This document shows positions 16,371 to 24,796 of a stretch of 64,000 nucleotides of DNA, in pieces. Both the position numbers and the translations under genes were made by a program. Under the pieces are notes generated by a model. That model searched no databases, had not been told where the DNA came from, and saw nothing but the letters and a program-made list of their open reading frames with translations. Each line of letters opens with the position of its first letter. Position 1 is the stretch's first letter. Where the stretch lies: assembly GCA_964580215.1 (NCBI GenBank), contig CAZOJT010000002.1, positions 62,001 to 126,000 of the forward strand, read 5' to 3'. This DNA comes from SM23-73-3 sp964580215 (GTDB lineage: Bacteria > Zixibacteria > MSB-5A5 > SM1-73).

Positions 16371-16471
16371 GTTGCCATTACCTTTGATGAAGAGATTAAG
16401 CTAATGCAGTTACGAGATAAATTAAATCAGTCCGAATTTGGATCTCAGTTGAGTCAAATGACCTGCGGACA

Positions 16472-16804
16472 AGATAGAGGAGAACAGACAACATCTATAA
16501 ACCCGAGGATGCCTCAGTCAGGTGATAAAATTTTCCAGAAAAAATAAGACTTGACCGACGGGACGGATCTCCTTCAAGCAATGGATCCTTCAGTATAATC
16601 ACAAGAGACATCACAGATTTATCAATAAGACGACACCTATGCCAGGATCAAAGTCGAAACTAAATCGTCCTGAAATTATATTTCAAAAAAAATTCCACTC
16701 GGGTGTCCGATATGTATACGGTCATTACATTAACGGGTACTCTTTATCCCACATACAGAAAGCCCTTCGACATACTTGCCAAAGGGCTTATCCGTTCAAA
16801 TTGG
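16472..16804. other. Spacer between the transposase relic and tRNA-Glu
   Basis: I recognise nothing here apart from the end of the inverted 41-bp segment. The open frames that cross it run into the tRNA genes and look spurious. Confidence 0.5.
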
Positions 16805-16879
16805 CGTCCCCAACCGGATTTGAACCGGTGCTGCCGCCGTGAAAGGGCGGTGTCCTATGCCGGGATAGACGATGGGAAC
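16805..16879 (-). tRNA. tRNA-Glu(TTC)
   Basis: Minus strand: acceptor GTTCCCA/TGGGGAC (one G-T pair), anticodon loop CTTTCAC, strong anticodon stem CCGCC/GGCGG, T-arm CCGGTTCAAATCCGG, discriminator G. Confidence 0.94.
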
Positions 16880-16890
16880 CAGCTTTAGCT

Positions 16891-16964
16891 TACGCCCAGA
16901 GGGATTCGAACCCCCAACCGTCTGATCCGTAGTCAGATGCTCTATCCAGTTGAGCTATGGGCGC
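16891..16964 (-). tRNA. tRNA-Arg(ACG)
   Basis: Minus strand: acceptor GCGCCCA/TGGGCGT, D-arm AGCTCAACTGGATAGAGC, anticodon loop CTACGGA with a fully paired stem TCTGA/TCAGA, T-loop TTCGAAT. It is the intact relative of the decayed copy at 2287, 11 bp from tRNA-Glu and likely co-transcribed with it. Confidence 0.94.
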
Positions 16965-17268
16965 AGGTCTTTATTTCTTTACGCTAAAATATAAATAAAA
17001 TTTCACCAAAATGAAAGGAAAATTTTTTGAGCAAATGTCTACTATAGGTAAAACATACGTGAGGTGCTGGAGCTTCTTCGAGACTGAAAGCAGATCTAAA
17101 CCTTGCTCTTGGACGGATATTATCATCCATCGCCCCGTCCGGCTGGATGACGGAAACCCCCGGACGGGAGCGTCTGCTCGTCTGTGATAACATCCAGCCA
17201 AAGCACAAAGAAGTTATGTTTTGTTAGTTGCTGGAGCACTAGATTCCAATTCAGCACTGAGGGCGAAT
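16965..17268. other. Spacer with GGATRTTATCATCC repeat
   Basis: At about 17113-17199 it carries a repeat also found at 28608-28656 (GGATGTTATCATCC ... GCTGGATGATAACATCCAGC). Here the second half is split by a stretch containing ACGGGAGCGTCTGCTCGT, which itself recurs near 19157. No gene is seen. Confidence 0.55.
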
Positions 17269-18393
17269 CTAAACCTGGATGAGCTTATAGTCGCTTTTCC
17301 CCAGACCCAACCTCTCCACCGCCTCTATCTGAGTTTTGGAATCCTTTCCGTGAAGCTTGCTCAAAACGTCAGAGCCCTTTTTTATCTTCAGACCTTCTGC
17401 TTTGGATTGGGGTAAGGGCTGAGCTTGGGCGATCAAATCAAGGGAAGCCTTATCAATCGCCACAATGTCATCTGACAGCAAAATTCCCTGATCCTGCACC
17501 ACTGGAGTGTCAGATATAGCCATACAATCGCATTCCGGCTGAATGTCAAAAAGAAAGTTTATATAGAAAACTTTTTTGGGCTTGAAGGTGGAGAGGACTG
17601 CCTTAGTGGCTTCAGCCAGGGAGATGGAGAAGTTCTTCATGGATGTGGGGACGGTCAATGCCCCCTCCGGGCACACCCGCACACATCTTCCACACCTCCA
17701 GCAACTTTTTTCATCTACCAGAAAAGTTTTTCCTTTAATCGAGATGGCATCCAAGGGGCAGGTACGCACGCAGATGCCACAAAAGGTGCACAGATATTCA
17801 TTCCAACTCATCAAATCGTCTAACTGAAAGTGCATCTTTCCTCTTCCTCCCTCCCTCCAGTCACAACCCCGGGGCATCGCGGTCACACACCCCATGGCTA
17901 AGTTCTTGATAGCTCCACCTAAACCTGAGTCTATATGCCCTTTCACATGGGAGAGAACCATCATGGACGAAGCATCATAGATAGCCGTGGGGACGGAAAC
18001 TTCCTTTAATATCTTTCCTGCTTTCACTTTTATCGAGTCATATCCAAAGATGCCGTCGGCAATTATCACCGGTGCTCCCAAGCTCATGGGATTGTAACCT
18101 ATGCGGTTGGCAACCTCCAGATACTCATAAGCTTTTATCCGAACTGAGTCGGTCACAAAGGGTTTGGTTTTGATCTTCTTCAGTTGATCCACCACCACCC
18201 TGACGAAATTCGGTCTGATGGTATGATGTGCTCCTGGATTGCCTAAATGCATCTTGATGGGAACCAGCTCATCTCTGGAGAAGTATTTATTCAGATCAAT
18301 CTTTTCCAGGATACGCTCCAATCTGCCCTCCACACTGTCCCGGTAATCGAATCTGTCCACCCGCGCACTTATAAAATAGACTTTACTGGGCAT
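17269..18393 (-). CDS. DUF362 family protein with two 4Fe-4S ferredoxin motifs
   Basis: The 374-residue protein has an N-terminal DUF362 domain (MHLGNPGAHHTIRPNFVR; GHIDSGLGGAIKNLAMGC) and a C-terminal bacterial ferredoxin pair: CTFCGICVRTCPLDAI and CWRCGRCVRVCPEGAL, eight cysteines for two 4Fe-4S clusters. Family members are presumed cytoplasmic electron-transfer or redox proteins with no agreed reaction. A GGGGTAGGAG ribosome site precedes the ATG at 18393; a TTG six codons upstream is less likely. Its start lies 4 bp after the stop of the GIY-YIG gene, so the two form an operon. Confidence 0.85.
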   Translation of the reverse strand: MPSKVYFISARVDRFDYRDSVEGRLERILEKIDLNKYFSRDELVPIKMHLGNPGAHHTIRPNFVRVVVDQLKKIKTKPFVTDSVRIKAYEYLEVANRIGYNPMSLGAPVIIADGIFGYDSIKVKAGKILKEVSVPTAIYDASSMMVLSHVKGHIDSGLGGAIKNLAMGCVTAMPRGCDWREGGRGKMHFQLDDLMSWNEYLCTFCGICVRTCPLDAISIKGKTFLVDEKSCWRCGRCVRVCPEGALTVPTSMKNFSISLAEATKAVLSTFKPKKVFYINFLFDIQPECDCMAISDTPVVQDQGILLSDDIVAIDKASLDLIAQAQPLPQSKAEGLKIKKGSDVLSKLHGKDSKTQIEAVERLGLGKSDYKLIQV

Positions 18394-18397
18394 ACTC

Positions 18398-18856
18398 CTA
18401 CCCCTTTGCAAAAGGAAAAGAATAAGTTCTGCTTACTTTTGGAATGTCCTTTAATTTTCGAAAAAAGACCAAGTGGGTGGGACAACTGCAGTCGCTTGCC
18501 CCAAATTTCGGAACTATCACTTTAGCCTCTGATCTTTTCAACATCTTCCGAGAAAGGAAACATTCATCCAATCTATCCTCCGGGAAGAGGAAAACTTTTT
18601 TGACCGAAGCATGGTCCAAAAGATAATCTATATGCCAGAAGTGTTTCTTTTCCTCTCGAAGATGTCTTTCCACCCTTGCTTTCAGTCCGCGTTTGGCACT
18701 GCCGGTATAGATATAATAACCTTTCGGGAATCCGAATGTCCCCTTTTTGCCAATTCTAATATGAGTAGACTTGGATAAATAGATCAAGAGTTGATAGACT
18801 CCCTTTTGCCTTCTGAGGGAACTTGGTTGAGTAAGTTTTGATTTTTTATGGTTCAT
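18398..18856 (-). CDS. GIY-YIG (DUF123-type) protein
   Basis: The 152-residue protein carries the motif GVYQLLIYL then GYYIYTGSAKRGLKARVERH, the GIY-YIG arrangement of the DUF123 subfamily. The following FWHIDYLL and the CSCPTHL segment near the C-terminus are also typical. GIY-YIG proteins are often nucleases, but DUF123 members are uncharacterised and activity is inferred. The ATG at 18856 has no clear ribosome site. It is the first gene of a two-gene unit with the DUF362 gene. Confidence 0.83.
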   Translation of the reverse strand: MNHKKSKLTQPSSLRRQKGVYQLLIYLSKSTHIRIGKKGTFGFPKGYYIYTGSAKRGLKARVERHLREEKKHFWHIDYLLDHASVKKVFLFPEDRLDECFLSRKMLKRSEAKVIVPKFGASDCSCPTHLVFFRKLKDIPKVSRTYSFPFAKG

Positions 18857-18859
18857 CAA

Positions 18860-19403
18860 AACATCGTTTTTTCCAAAAACACGTTCGTCCTGTTTTTTCT
18901 AAAGTTGTCTGATTCACCAGGTAAATTCTAAGTTTTGTAATTTGAGCCGTCAAAAGGATTTTGTCAAGCATTTTTGAAAAGGTTAATTCCAAATTTATTC
19001 AAGATGATCAGACTTGCCTTTGCTCTCAACAGAACGGCTGAGCCTGTCGAGAAATGTCATTCTGACCCCCGCCAAAGGCGGGAGGAAGAATCTCAAACTC
19101 GTATGAGTGCATACGCATTTGTAATATGTTAAATTTATTAGATTCTTCACTTCCCAGACGGGAGCGTCCGCTCGTTCAGAATGACATAAAGGACCTTTTT
19201 GTGGTTTTTCGATACGCTCGGTTGCTTGGTCTTTGGCTCTAAAAGCTTTTTTAATTGTTCAAAAGAGGGCTTCATCATAGTTCTTGTGTAGAAACCTATA
19301 AGAAGCATTTTTGTTTGGAGCAAAAAAAGAGCCAGATGCTTTGTTCTGGCTTTTGGAGGATGGAACAAAGACGAGTGAAGCGATTGTAGTGATTTACCGA
19401 AGC
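18860..19403. other. Intergenic region with repeats
   Basis: It holds a GTCATTCTGA...GAAGAATCT-type repeat, a CCCGCCAAAGGCGGG palindrome (19068-19082), a 20-nt hairpin unit (19098-19117) and an ACGGGAGCGTCCGCTCGT segment. The 73-codon minus-strand frame at 19147-19368 lacks family signals; I do not call it a gene. Confidence 0.55.
19098..19117 (+). repeat. 20-nt mini-hairpin unit, CTC/GAG variant
   Basis: CTCGTATGAGTGCATACGCA in an intergenic repeat. Confidence 0.88.
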
Positions 19404-19727
19404 TCAGTCTTTAATCGGAGCCTTTGGTCTGACCTCGTCCGGATCAGTTAACTTCCCCAACTCTTCTGCTACACCTGAACTTTCTGTGGCTTTTTGGTTG
19501 CCCAAATGACGCTTCAGGAAACATAAAATCAAAAAGACTAAAAGACCAAAAACCGCACCCGCAAGAAAAGATCCGAAGGTAAACTTCCCCAGCCACACAA
19601 GCCAAACGATCAAAGTGATAACCAAACAGACTGTTATAACCTTGATCACCCGGGTGAAGACGAGACGGATGAACAAGTTTAATCCTAAATGTTCTTCAAT
19701 CAGTTTTTCTAATATCTGGGCTTTCAC
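19404..19727 (-). CDS. Small two-helix membrane protein
   Basis: This 107-residue product starts at the GTG at 19727, whose GTGA overlaps the TGA stop of the upstream gene by four bases. That overlap is a translational-coupling signal and the reason I prefer it to the TTG 12 codons upstream. Two hydrophobic segments (about 20-42 and 46-68) are followed by a charged cytoplasmic tail. I do not recognise a family. It is coupled to another small membrane protein, so the two may form a complex. Confidence 0.65.
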   Translation of the reverse strand: MKAQILEKLIEEHLGLNLFIRLVFTRVIKVITVCLVITLIVWLVWLGKFTFGSFLAGAVFGLLVFLILCFLKRHLGNQKATESSGVAEELGKLTDPDEVRPKAPIKD

Positions 19728-19969
19728 TTTTTGCCCTGAGTTTCTGTGGAGAAATATTCGCAAAGGTCAAAGATCAGATAAAAGGCATAGCAAAACATAA
19801 CCACGATGTATGAGTGAATGGAAAGTATTTTCACCAGGCCAGCCTGTGGGCTTGCAAAGACTCTGACTCCAAAGATGATCAGGCTTAAACCCGCCCAGGA
19901 AATAAGCATCACCAGAGTGTTAACCACAAAAATCAAAAGCATCTTTTTTATTGTGTCCATGTCACCCAT
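19724..19969 (-). CDS. Small membrane protein
   Basis: This product has about 81 residues with two hydrophobic helices (about 8-32 and 46-66) separated by a short loop, and ends CEYFSTETQGKK. The start is either ATG 19969 or ATG 19960 (GGGTGAC precedes the latter). It resembles no family I know. It is first in a pair with the following membrane gene. Confidence 0.6.
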   Translation of the reverse strand: MGDMDTIKKMLLIFVVNTLVMLISWAGLSLIIFGVRVFASPQAGLVKILSIHSYIVVMFCYAFYLIFDLCEYFSTETQGKK

Positions 19970-20365
19970 TTTTATAATTGATCTTTGATAAAGAATTAGT
20001 ATCCCTTTTCTCGCTTATCGGCTTCTAATGATGTGCCCACAAGTCAACTTAACAGAATTCTCCGAAAATGGGCGAAAAAAGAACACCTGGAGGAGACAAA
20101 ACCTGAGAGTTTGCCTTGGAGGATTATGGTTAATTTCTTGACCAGCACCTAACTTGTGGTCAACAACTTTTTAACTTGACAAGTTTTGTCTCCAGAGATT
20201 CGTAGGTGGGGCTCCCCAACCCCGCCAACACCGGGCGGGCAAAGGTGCCCGCCCTACGAACTCATCTTGAAGGATTTTGCCTTTAGGTAGGAGGACGTGG
20301 ATTATAAATGCAAAGATCACCCGGGAGGGTTATCATTAATTTATTAACCAGAACCTAACTTAAGT

Positions 20366-20398
20366 AAACCAGAACCTAATTTAAGTTAGGTTCTAGTT
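20366..20398. repeat. Palindrome of the CCAGAACCTAA family, preceded by a single arm
   Basis: AAACCAGAACCTAATTT pairs with AAGTTAGGTTCTAGTTT with two mismatches. Another arm lies immediately before it at 20347-20365. Confidence 0.8.
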
Positions 20399-20470
20399 TA
20401 CTGCTTAGTTTCCAAGCCCTATCAAGTCATGTAGGTCAACCCCGCCATAGGCAGGGTTGACAAATAAGGA

Positions 20471-20490
20471 TGCGTATGCATTCATACGAA
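20471..20490 (-). repeat. 20-nt mini-hairpin unit
   Basis: TGCGTATGCATTCATACGAA in an intergenic repeat cluster. Confidence 0.88.
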
Positions 20491-20492
20491 TT

Positions 20493-20524
20493 TGTCAAGC
20501 AGGCTACGCCATGCTTGACCTACA
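20493..20524. repeat. 32-bp repeat TGTAGGTCAAGCA...TGCTTGACA
   Basis: Reverse orientation; related copies at 54432-54463, 55064-55095 and 56189-56220. Confidence 0.7.
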
Positions 20525-20618
20525 AAACTTAAATCTGGGTTATTGAATCTTTGAAGAATCAAATGTAGTTGTGAAGAATTTCAGTGGACCGCCCGGTGGA
20601 GTTATTATCAGATTCCTG

Positions 20619-20648
20619 ACCAGAACCTAACTTAAGTTAGGTTCTGGT
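20619..20648. repeat. Perfect 30-bp palindrome
   Basis: ACCAGAACCTAACTT followed directly by its exact reverse complement, 83 bp from the end of the sulfur-amino-acid gene. Confidence 0.9.
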
Positions 20649-20730
20649 TTCCTCTTTAATATCGAATTGCATTTGGTCTTTATATGTTTTCAGAGGCACC
20701 TCTCAGTAACCAGAAATCGATCAGGAAACC

Positions 20731-21912
20731 TCATCCCAACTTTTCTAAGGCTTGCCTTAGATCGTCTATTAAATCCTGTTCATCCTCGATGCCACAGGAG
20801 AGGCGCACCATCCCCGGCGTCACATCTGCTCTTTCCAGCTCCTTTTGGTCAAAACCAAAATGAGAGGTCATAACTGGCAGGCTGGCTAAGGATTCCACTC
20901 CACCCAGGCTGGTGGCATCAATGAAGAGTCTGAAGCTATCTATTACTTTAGTGGCTGAAGCAAGCCCTCCTCCTACCTCAAAGCAGACCATGCCTCCGAA
21001 GCCTCTCATCTGACTTTTCGCCAAATCATACTGGGTAGAAGTCGAAAGACCCGGATAGAAAACCCGGTTAACTTTGTCATGTCCGGATAGAAACTCCGCC
21101 ACCTTTATGGCATTGTGATTTTGTTGTGTGACCCTTACGGCTAAGGTCTTAAGTCCACGGAGAAGAAGAAACGCTCCAAAAGGATCGACACAACCGCCCA
21201 GCACTTTCATGGTTTCTCTGGCTTTGTCTATGGTGTTTTTCGGTCCCACAATAACTCCTGCCACCAGGTCACTGTGTCCTCCTAAATACTTGGTTGCACT
21301 ATGAACCACCAGGTCTGCTCCCAGGTGAAGAGGATTCTGATTGTAGGGGGTGGCGAAGGTATTGTCCACCACCACTGGTATCTTTCTCTCCTTAGCAATT
21401 TCTGCAATCCTTTTAATATCCACTATCTTGAGATTGGGATTGGTGGGCGTCTCGCAGAAGAAGAGTTTGGTATTCTCATTTAGCAGACCTTCTACTTCAT
21501 CTATCTTTTCTGGATCGATGAAATGGACCTTGATTCCTAATTTAGGGAAGACCTGCTGGAACAGATTATAAGTTCCTCCGTAAACCGGCTCGGTGCTGAT
21601 TATCTCCTCCCCGGAGGAGACCAAAGTTAATGCCACCGTGGATACAGCCGCCATGCCTGAGGAGACCAACAGAGCGGCATCCCCTCCCTCCAGAACTGCC
21701 ATCTTATCCTCAACCGTTTTCAAAGTGGGGTTTCCGTATCTGGTATAAAGATACTTGGAGGGATCTCCTTTCTGAAACTCTATCACCTCCGCCGTATTTT
21801 TGAAAGCAAAGGTGGAAGTTTGATATATAGGTGTGGTCGCTGCTCCGAAAGGGAAACCCTCTTCCTCTCCGGCATGAATGGCCAGCGTGGAAAATCTGTA
21901 TTTTGTTTTCAT
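20731..21912 (-). CDS. Cys/Met-metabolism PLP enzyme (cystathionine gamma-synthase/lyase-like)
   Basis: The 393-residue protein is a full-length trans-sulfuration family enzyme. It has the phosphate-binding YTRYGNPT (Y56, R58), VSSGMAAV, VVDNTFATPY and the PLP lysine K208 in HSATKYLGGHSD. At the position of the methionine gamma-lyase active-site cysteine it reads YGGTYNLF, which favours cystathionine gamma-synthase or lyase over methionine gamma-lyase. Sequence alone does not separate the two. It makes or breaks the C-gamma to S bond in the cysteine-methionine exchange pathway in the cytoplasm. GAGAGG before the ATG supports the start. The next gene upstream, 32 bp away, encodes a TlpA-like protein. 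Confidence 0.88.
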   Translation of the reverse strand: MKTKYRFSTLAIHAGEEEGFPFGAATTPIYQTSTFAFKNTAEVIEFQKGDPSKYLYTRYGNPTLKTVEDKMAVLEGGDAALLVSSGMAAVSTVALTLVSSGEEIISTEPVYGGTYNLFQQVFPKLGIKVHFIDPEKIDEVEGLLNENTKLFFCETPTNPNLKIVDIKRIAEIAKERKIPVVVDNTFATPYNQNPLHLGADLVVHSATKYLGGHSDLVAGVIVGPKNTIDKARETMKVLGGCVDPFGAFLLLRGLKTLAVRVTQQNHNAIKVAEFLSGHDKVNRVFYPGLSTSTQYDLAKSQMRGFGGMVCFEVGGGLASATKVIDSFRLFIDATSLGGVESLASLPVMTSHFGFDQKELERADVTPGMVRLSCGIEDEQDLIDDLRQALEKLG

Positions 21913-21944
21913 ATCTTACCTCTCTTTAAGTTATCTGTCCTTTC

Positions 21945-22460
21945 TTAATCCTCAAGTAATGATTGCAAACCCTCTTCCAATTGCTCCAGATCAAAGGAGC
22001 CATCAAATCTCTTGTGAATTTTTCCTTCCTGATCAAAAAGAATGGTGGTGGGCACGCCTTTAAAGTTCTTCAAGTCGGTGAGAACCTGCTGGTTGCCGAC
22101 AAGAATGGGATAGGTAATCTCATTACTCTCTACAAATGGAGCCACCAGATTCAAGCTATCCTTATCTAAGGCGATGCCGATCACCTGCACCCCTTTGCCT
22201 CTGTATCTATCGTAAAGATCATTCAGTTTGGGTACCTCCCCTGAACAGGGCGGGCACCAGGTAGCCCAGAAGTTTAGCACCAGTATTTGTCCCCTGAAAT
22301 TCTTCATGCTATGAATCTTCCCATCCAAATCAGGAAGATTAAAATCAAAGTTAGGATTCGGCTTGCCATCGTGAGAATCCTTCCCGCAGTTAACCAGGAT
22401 CAGAAAGAGAAATAATGAGATGAGAAGGTATGGTTTTTTTATTCTTTGACTCAAATGCAA
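21945..22460 (-). CDS. TlpA/ResA-like thioredoxin lipoprotein
   Basis: The 171-residue protein has a signal with lipobox LILVNC (acylated C25) and a thioredoxin-like domain with the redox motif WCPPC (C69, C72), the conserved LNFWATW, GKGVQVIGIALD and GVPTTILFD with the cis-proline. Such proteins reduce disulfides on the periplasmic side, typically for cytochrome c maturation; no cytochrome genes are nearby. No ATG is available and the frame begins with TTG at 22460 without a good ribosome site, so the start is uncertain by a few codons. It may be co-transcribed with the downstream PLP enzyme. Confidence 0.83.
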   Translation of the reverse strand: MHLSQRIKKPYLLISLFLFLILVNCGKDSHDGKPNPNFDFNLPDLDGKIHSMKNFRGQILVLNFWATWCPPCSGEVPKLNDLYDRYRGKGVQVIGIALDKDSLNLVAPFVESNEITYPILVGNQQVLTDLKNFKGVPTTILFDQEGKIHKRFDGSFDLEQLEEGLQSLLED

Positions 22461-22729
22461 TTCGCCAGTTTGAAGTTACACCTGCAAGCCCTACTCAAAA
22501 CTTTCCATAATGAACAACTTTTTGATTAAACAGGCAAGGGAAAAATTAGAAATTTTTGAGGGGATAGTTAACTACAAAACGCGGACAGTAAAAAGGAAAG
22601 ATCAAAAGAACTGCAAAGGAGAATAAAATCGCTGGTTTTTTCAGAAGCGGAGGGATGCTCAATTTATTCAAGATGGCTAAGATATGACGGACAATTAAAG
22701 CTTAAAAGATAAGTTTCTTTAAACCAAGT

Positions 22730-23998
22730 TTATGGACTTTCGCCATCAGGATAGGCGTCGGCTAAGAGCTGGATGGGGTGTTTTACTTTTTGTCTCATTT
22801 TTTTTTGAAGGAAGGTCTCTTCGAACCGCATCATACAGCCAGGGCAGCCACTGACCAGAAAGTCGGGGTCGATGGGCTTTATATTTTTCAGTTTATGTTC
22901 CATAATCCCCACGGAGATGGGGTAATATTTCAGATTAAACGATCCTCCCCCTCCACAGCATCTGTCCGATTCAGCCATCTCAATAAACTTAACTCCGGGA
23001 AGTTGCTTTAAGATCTTTCGAGGCTCATCCTTTATTCCCTGCCCCCGGTTCAAATGGCAGGGATCATGATAGGTGATGACAATTTCTTTTTCCGGTGGCT
23101 TGAAATCTTTTTTCATATCTATGACGTTGACTAAAAATTCCGAGATGTCATAAGTGGGAATATCAAAGTTGACTCCTAAAAGCTCCTTGTATTCCTTCTT
23201 TAAAGTCAACCCACCGGAGGCACAATTGACCACAATGCAGTCCACCTTTGCATCTTTGAAGACTTTCAGATTTCTTTTAGCATATTTGATTCCTGTCTTA
23301 AAATCACCCGAATTATAGATAGATGTGCCACAGCATATCTGTCCCTTGGGGATTACCACTTCGATATCATTATGAGTCAGCACTTTTATCAAAGCTTCAC
23401 CCACTTCCGGATAAACCATATTGGTGCCGCATCCGTAAAAATAGCCCACTCTCATCTTTGGATTTTTTACGCTTATCACCTCGGGAACTCTTTTTCTCAA
23501 GGGCTTTTTTGCAATCCTGGGATAGATTCTCTCCTTCCAGCCATCCGGGAAGGGCAAAAACAAGGTTAAGGGGTTTTTAGCCGGCAGGATCTTATTGGCT
23601 ATTCTTCCAGCGAAGGTAGCCCATCTTGCCACCGGCGGCAAAAGCCTACCCCTCTTTAGCATATGGCGGAAGATCAACCTTTCCAGAAGGGTAAACTTTC
23701 CCGCCTCCACCAGGTCCGCTCTGGCGCATAGTATTAGATCATCTGACCTCACCCCGCTGGGACACGCCTCCACACAGGCTTTGCAGTTCAAACAGACATT
23801 TATCTTCTTGCGAAAGACCTCACTTAGCTCCAGTTTACCCTTGTTAACCATATCAATCAAAGCTACTCTACCCCGGGGTGCGGCCGGCTCATATTTTGTC
23901 TCTGCGTATACCGGACACACAGAAAGACAGGTCCCGCATTTCAAGCATTTAAGAAGCTCATCTTCCTTGGAAGCTATATGTTTATGATCGTTCTGCAT
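22730..23998 (-). CDS. GlcF-like iron-sulfur oxidoreductase subunit (two 4Fe-4S, two CCG domains)
   Basis: The 422-residue protein has two N-terminal 4Fe-4S motifs (CLKCGTCLSVCPVY and CLNCKACVEACPSG) and two cysteine-rich CCG domains (GQICCGTSIYNSGD; DRCCGGGGSFNLKY ... SGCPGCMMRF). This is the layout of the glycolate oxidase iron-sulfur subunit and related lactate or glycerol-3-phosphate dehydrogenase subunits, which pass electrons from an FAD partner toward quinones. No FAD-binding subunit is encoded next to it, so the substrate is open. I chose the ATG at 23998 because AAAGGA lies 8 bp upstream; a GTG seven codons earlier is in frame. Confidence 0.85.
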   Translation of the reverse strand: MQNDHKHIASKEDELLKCLKCGTCLSVCPVYAETKYEPAAPRGRVALIDMVNKGKLELSEVFRKKINVCLNCKACVEACPSGVRSDDLILCARADLVEAGKFTLLERLIFRHMLKRGRLLPPVARWATFAGRIANKILPAKNPLTLFLPFPDGWKERIYPRIAKKPLRKRVPEVISVKNPKMRVGYFYGCGTNMVYPEVGEALIKVLTHNDIEVVIPKGQICCGTSIYNSGDFKTGIKYAKRNLKVFKDAKVDCIVVNCASGGLTLKKEYKELLGVNFDIPTYDISEFLVNVIDMKKDFKPPEKEIVITYHDPCHLNRGQGIKDEPRKILKQLPGVKFIEMAESDRCCGGGGSFNLKYYPISVGIMEHKLKNIKPIDPDFLVSGCPGCMMRFEETFLQKKMRQKVKHPIQLLADAYPDGESP

Positions 23999-24019
23999 AT
24001 ATACTTTTCCTTTCATCAC

Positions 24020-24712
24020 TTTTGATACGACTTTCTTGAATATAATTGTAGAGTCTGGATTGTCAAGTTTTTAACATTTGAGCGATGTTTATAGCTTCTG
24101 GGCAGGATAAATTCCCGCCCCTATGGAGAACAACAGTTTAGCAACTCCTACTGATCCTGTGGACATAGGGTAGGGTTCACCCTGAAGGGCACGTTGAAAA
24201 AGTCCATTCGCGAGGGAGGTAGTTCGTAGGGACAGGGCTTGTTGAGCTTGCGAAATCCCGCCAAGGCGGGGTCCCTGTCCGAACTTCAAAGCGGACAGCC
24301 ACAAGGGCTGTCCCTACGCTAATGCCTTCTTCCGAACAAAACACAACGATACTTTTTCAACACACCCTGAAGAGATTTACCCAGAAGGACATTTAGCCCT
24401 GCCAATAGAGTTTTTCAATATCATTTTTTTACACTACTTCGCTCCTGCAAAAATATGACAAAGTCGAAGCGTTCATGGTTGTGACATTCACTGTTTTTGT
24501 CGATAAATAATATTGACCTTGTAATGAGTTCGTAGGCTGGGCACCTTACCCAGCATCAAACTCCTATCTAGGGAGCATTCAGCTCGTCTCCGGTTACTCT
24601 GGATCAATCTTATAGCTCTGGAGCTCCGTATATGGGACTGTGCCTCACACAAGGGCATTCACTTTTTAACTTGATTTTAGAATAATTTTTGTTAAGTTAT
24701 TTCCTTATGAAA
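24020..24712. other. Intergenic region upstream of tRNA-Leu
   Basis: It holds the interrupted GTAGGGACAG repeat (24226-24317) and scattered short repeats. It must contain promoters for the leftward oxidoreductase and the rightward tRNA-Leu, but I cannot identify them with confidence. Confidence 0.5.
24226..24317. repeat. GTAGGGACAG inverted repeat interrupted by a CCCGCCAAGGCGGG insert
   Basis: It is the reverse complement of the repeat at 2409-2465, with about 28 nt (ending in CCCGCCAAGGCGGGG) placed between GGGCTTGT and CCCTGTCC. Confidence 0.75.
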
Positions 24713-24796
24713 GCGGACGTGGTGAAACTGGTATACACGACAGCCTTAGGAGCTGTTGGTCGAAAGACCGTGGGAGTTCGAGTCTCCCCGTCCGCA
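24713..24796 (+). tRNA. tRNA-Leu(TAG)
   Basis: Plus strand, 84 nt with the long variable arm of class II tRNAs (TGGTCGAAAGACCG). Acceptor GCGGACG/CGTCCGC, anticodon loop CTTAGGA, T-arm GGGAGTTCGAGTCTCCC, discriminator A. Confidence 0.95.

Larger units (their letters stand above)
15336..16430 (+). pseudogene. IS256-family transposase relic riddled with mini-hairpin insertions
   Basis: Reading from the ATG at 15336 (ribosome site AAAGGAGG), the N-terminal third of an IS256-family DDE transposase can be rebuilt: LTQLRSKFGQLSMRKLV, EVGEYLGRAYYEHGETKRGY, RNGYKPARLKTAED, LERIAVEMYARGCSTRDI, EDLLQEL. The C-terminal part resumes near 15990: LYPSAVKSFEDDLGACLNHL, HRKFITSTNLVERSFEEE, LVFATLIRASQRWRRV. 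The middle, with most of the DDE core, is deleted near 15900-15990. The frame is broken by seven 19-20 nt hairpin units and three CCCGCCAAAGGCGGG palindromes. Removing these restores long collinear stretches, so the insertions are younger than most point decay. Confidence 0.85.
19970..20730. other. Repeat-rich intergenic region
   Basis: It contains a GGGCGGGC/GCCCGCCC hairpin near 20221-20256, a one-and-a-half copy of the long palindrome (20347-20398), a CCCGCCATAGGCAGGG variant, a 20-nt hairpin unit (20471-20490), a 32-bp TGTCAAGCAGGC repeat (20493-20524) and a perfect 30-bp palindrome. I see no gene. Confidence 0.6.

Noticed and set aside
15336..16471. Functional IS256 element
   Set aside because: The frame is broken many times and the central catalytic part is deleted.
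16639..16842. 67-codon plus-strand frame with LASPTGFEPVLPP ending
   Set aside because: That ending is the well-known false translation of an antisense tRNA (here tRNA-Glu).
19147..19368. 73-codon minus-strand frame
   Set aside because: No ribosome site, no family resemblance, and it overlaps dispersed repeats.
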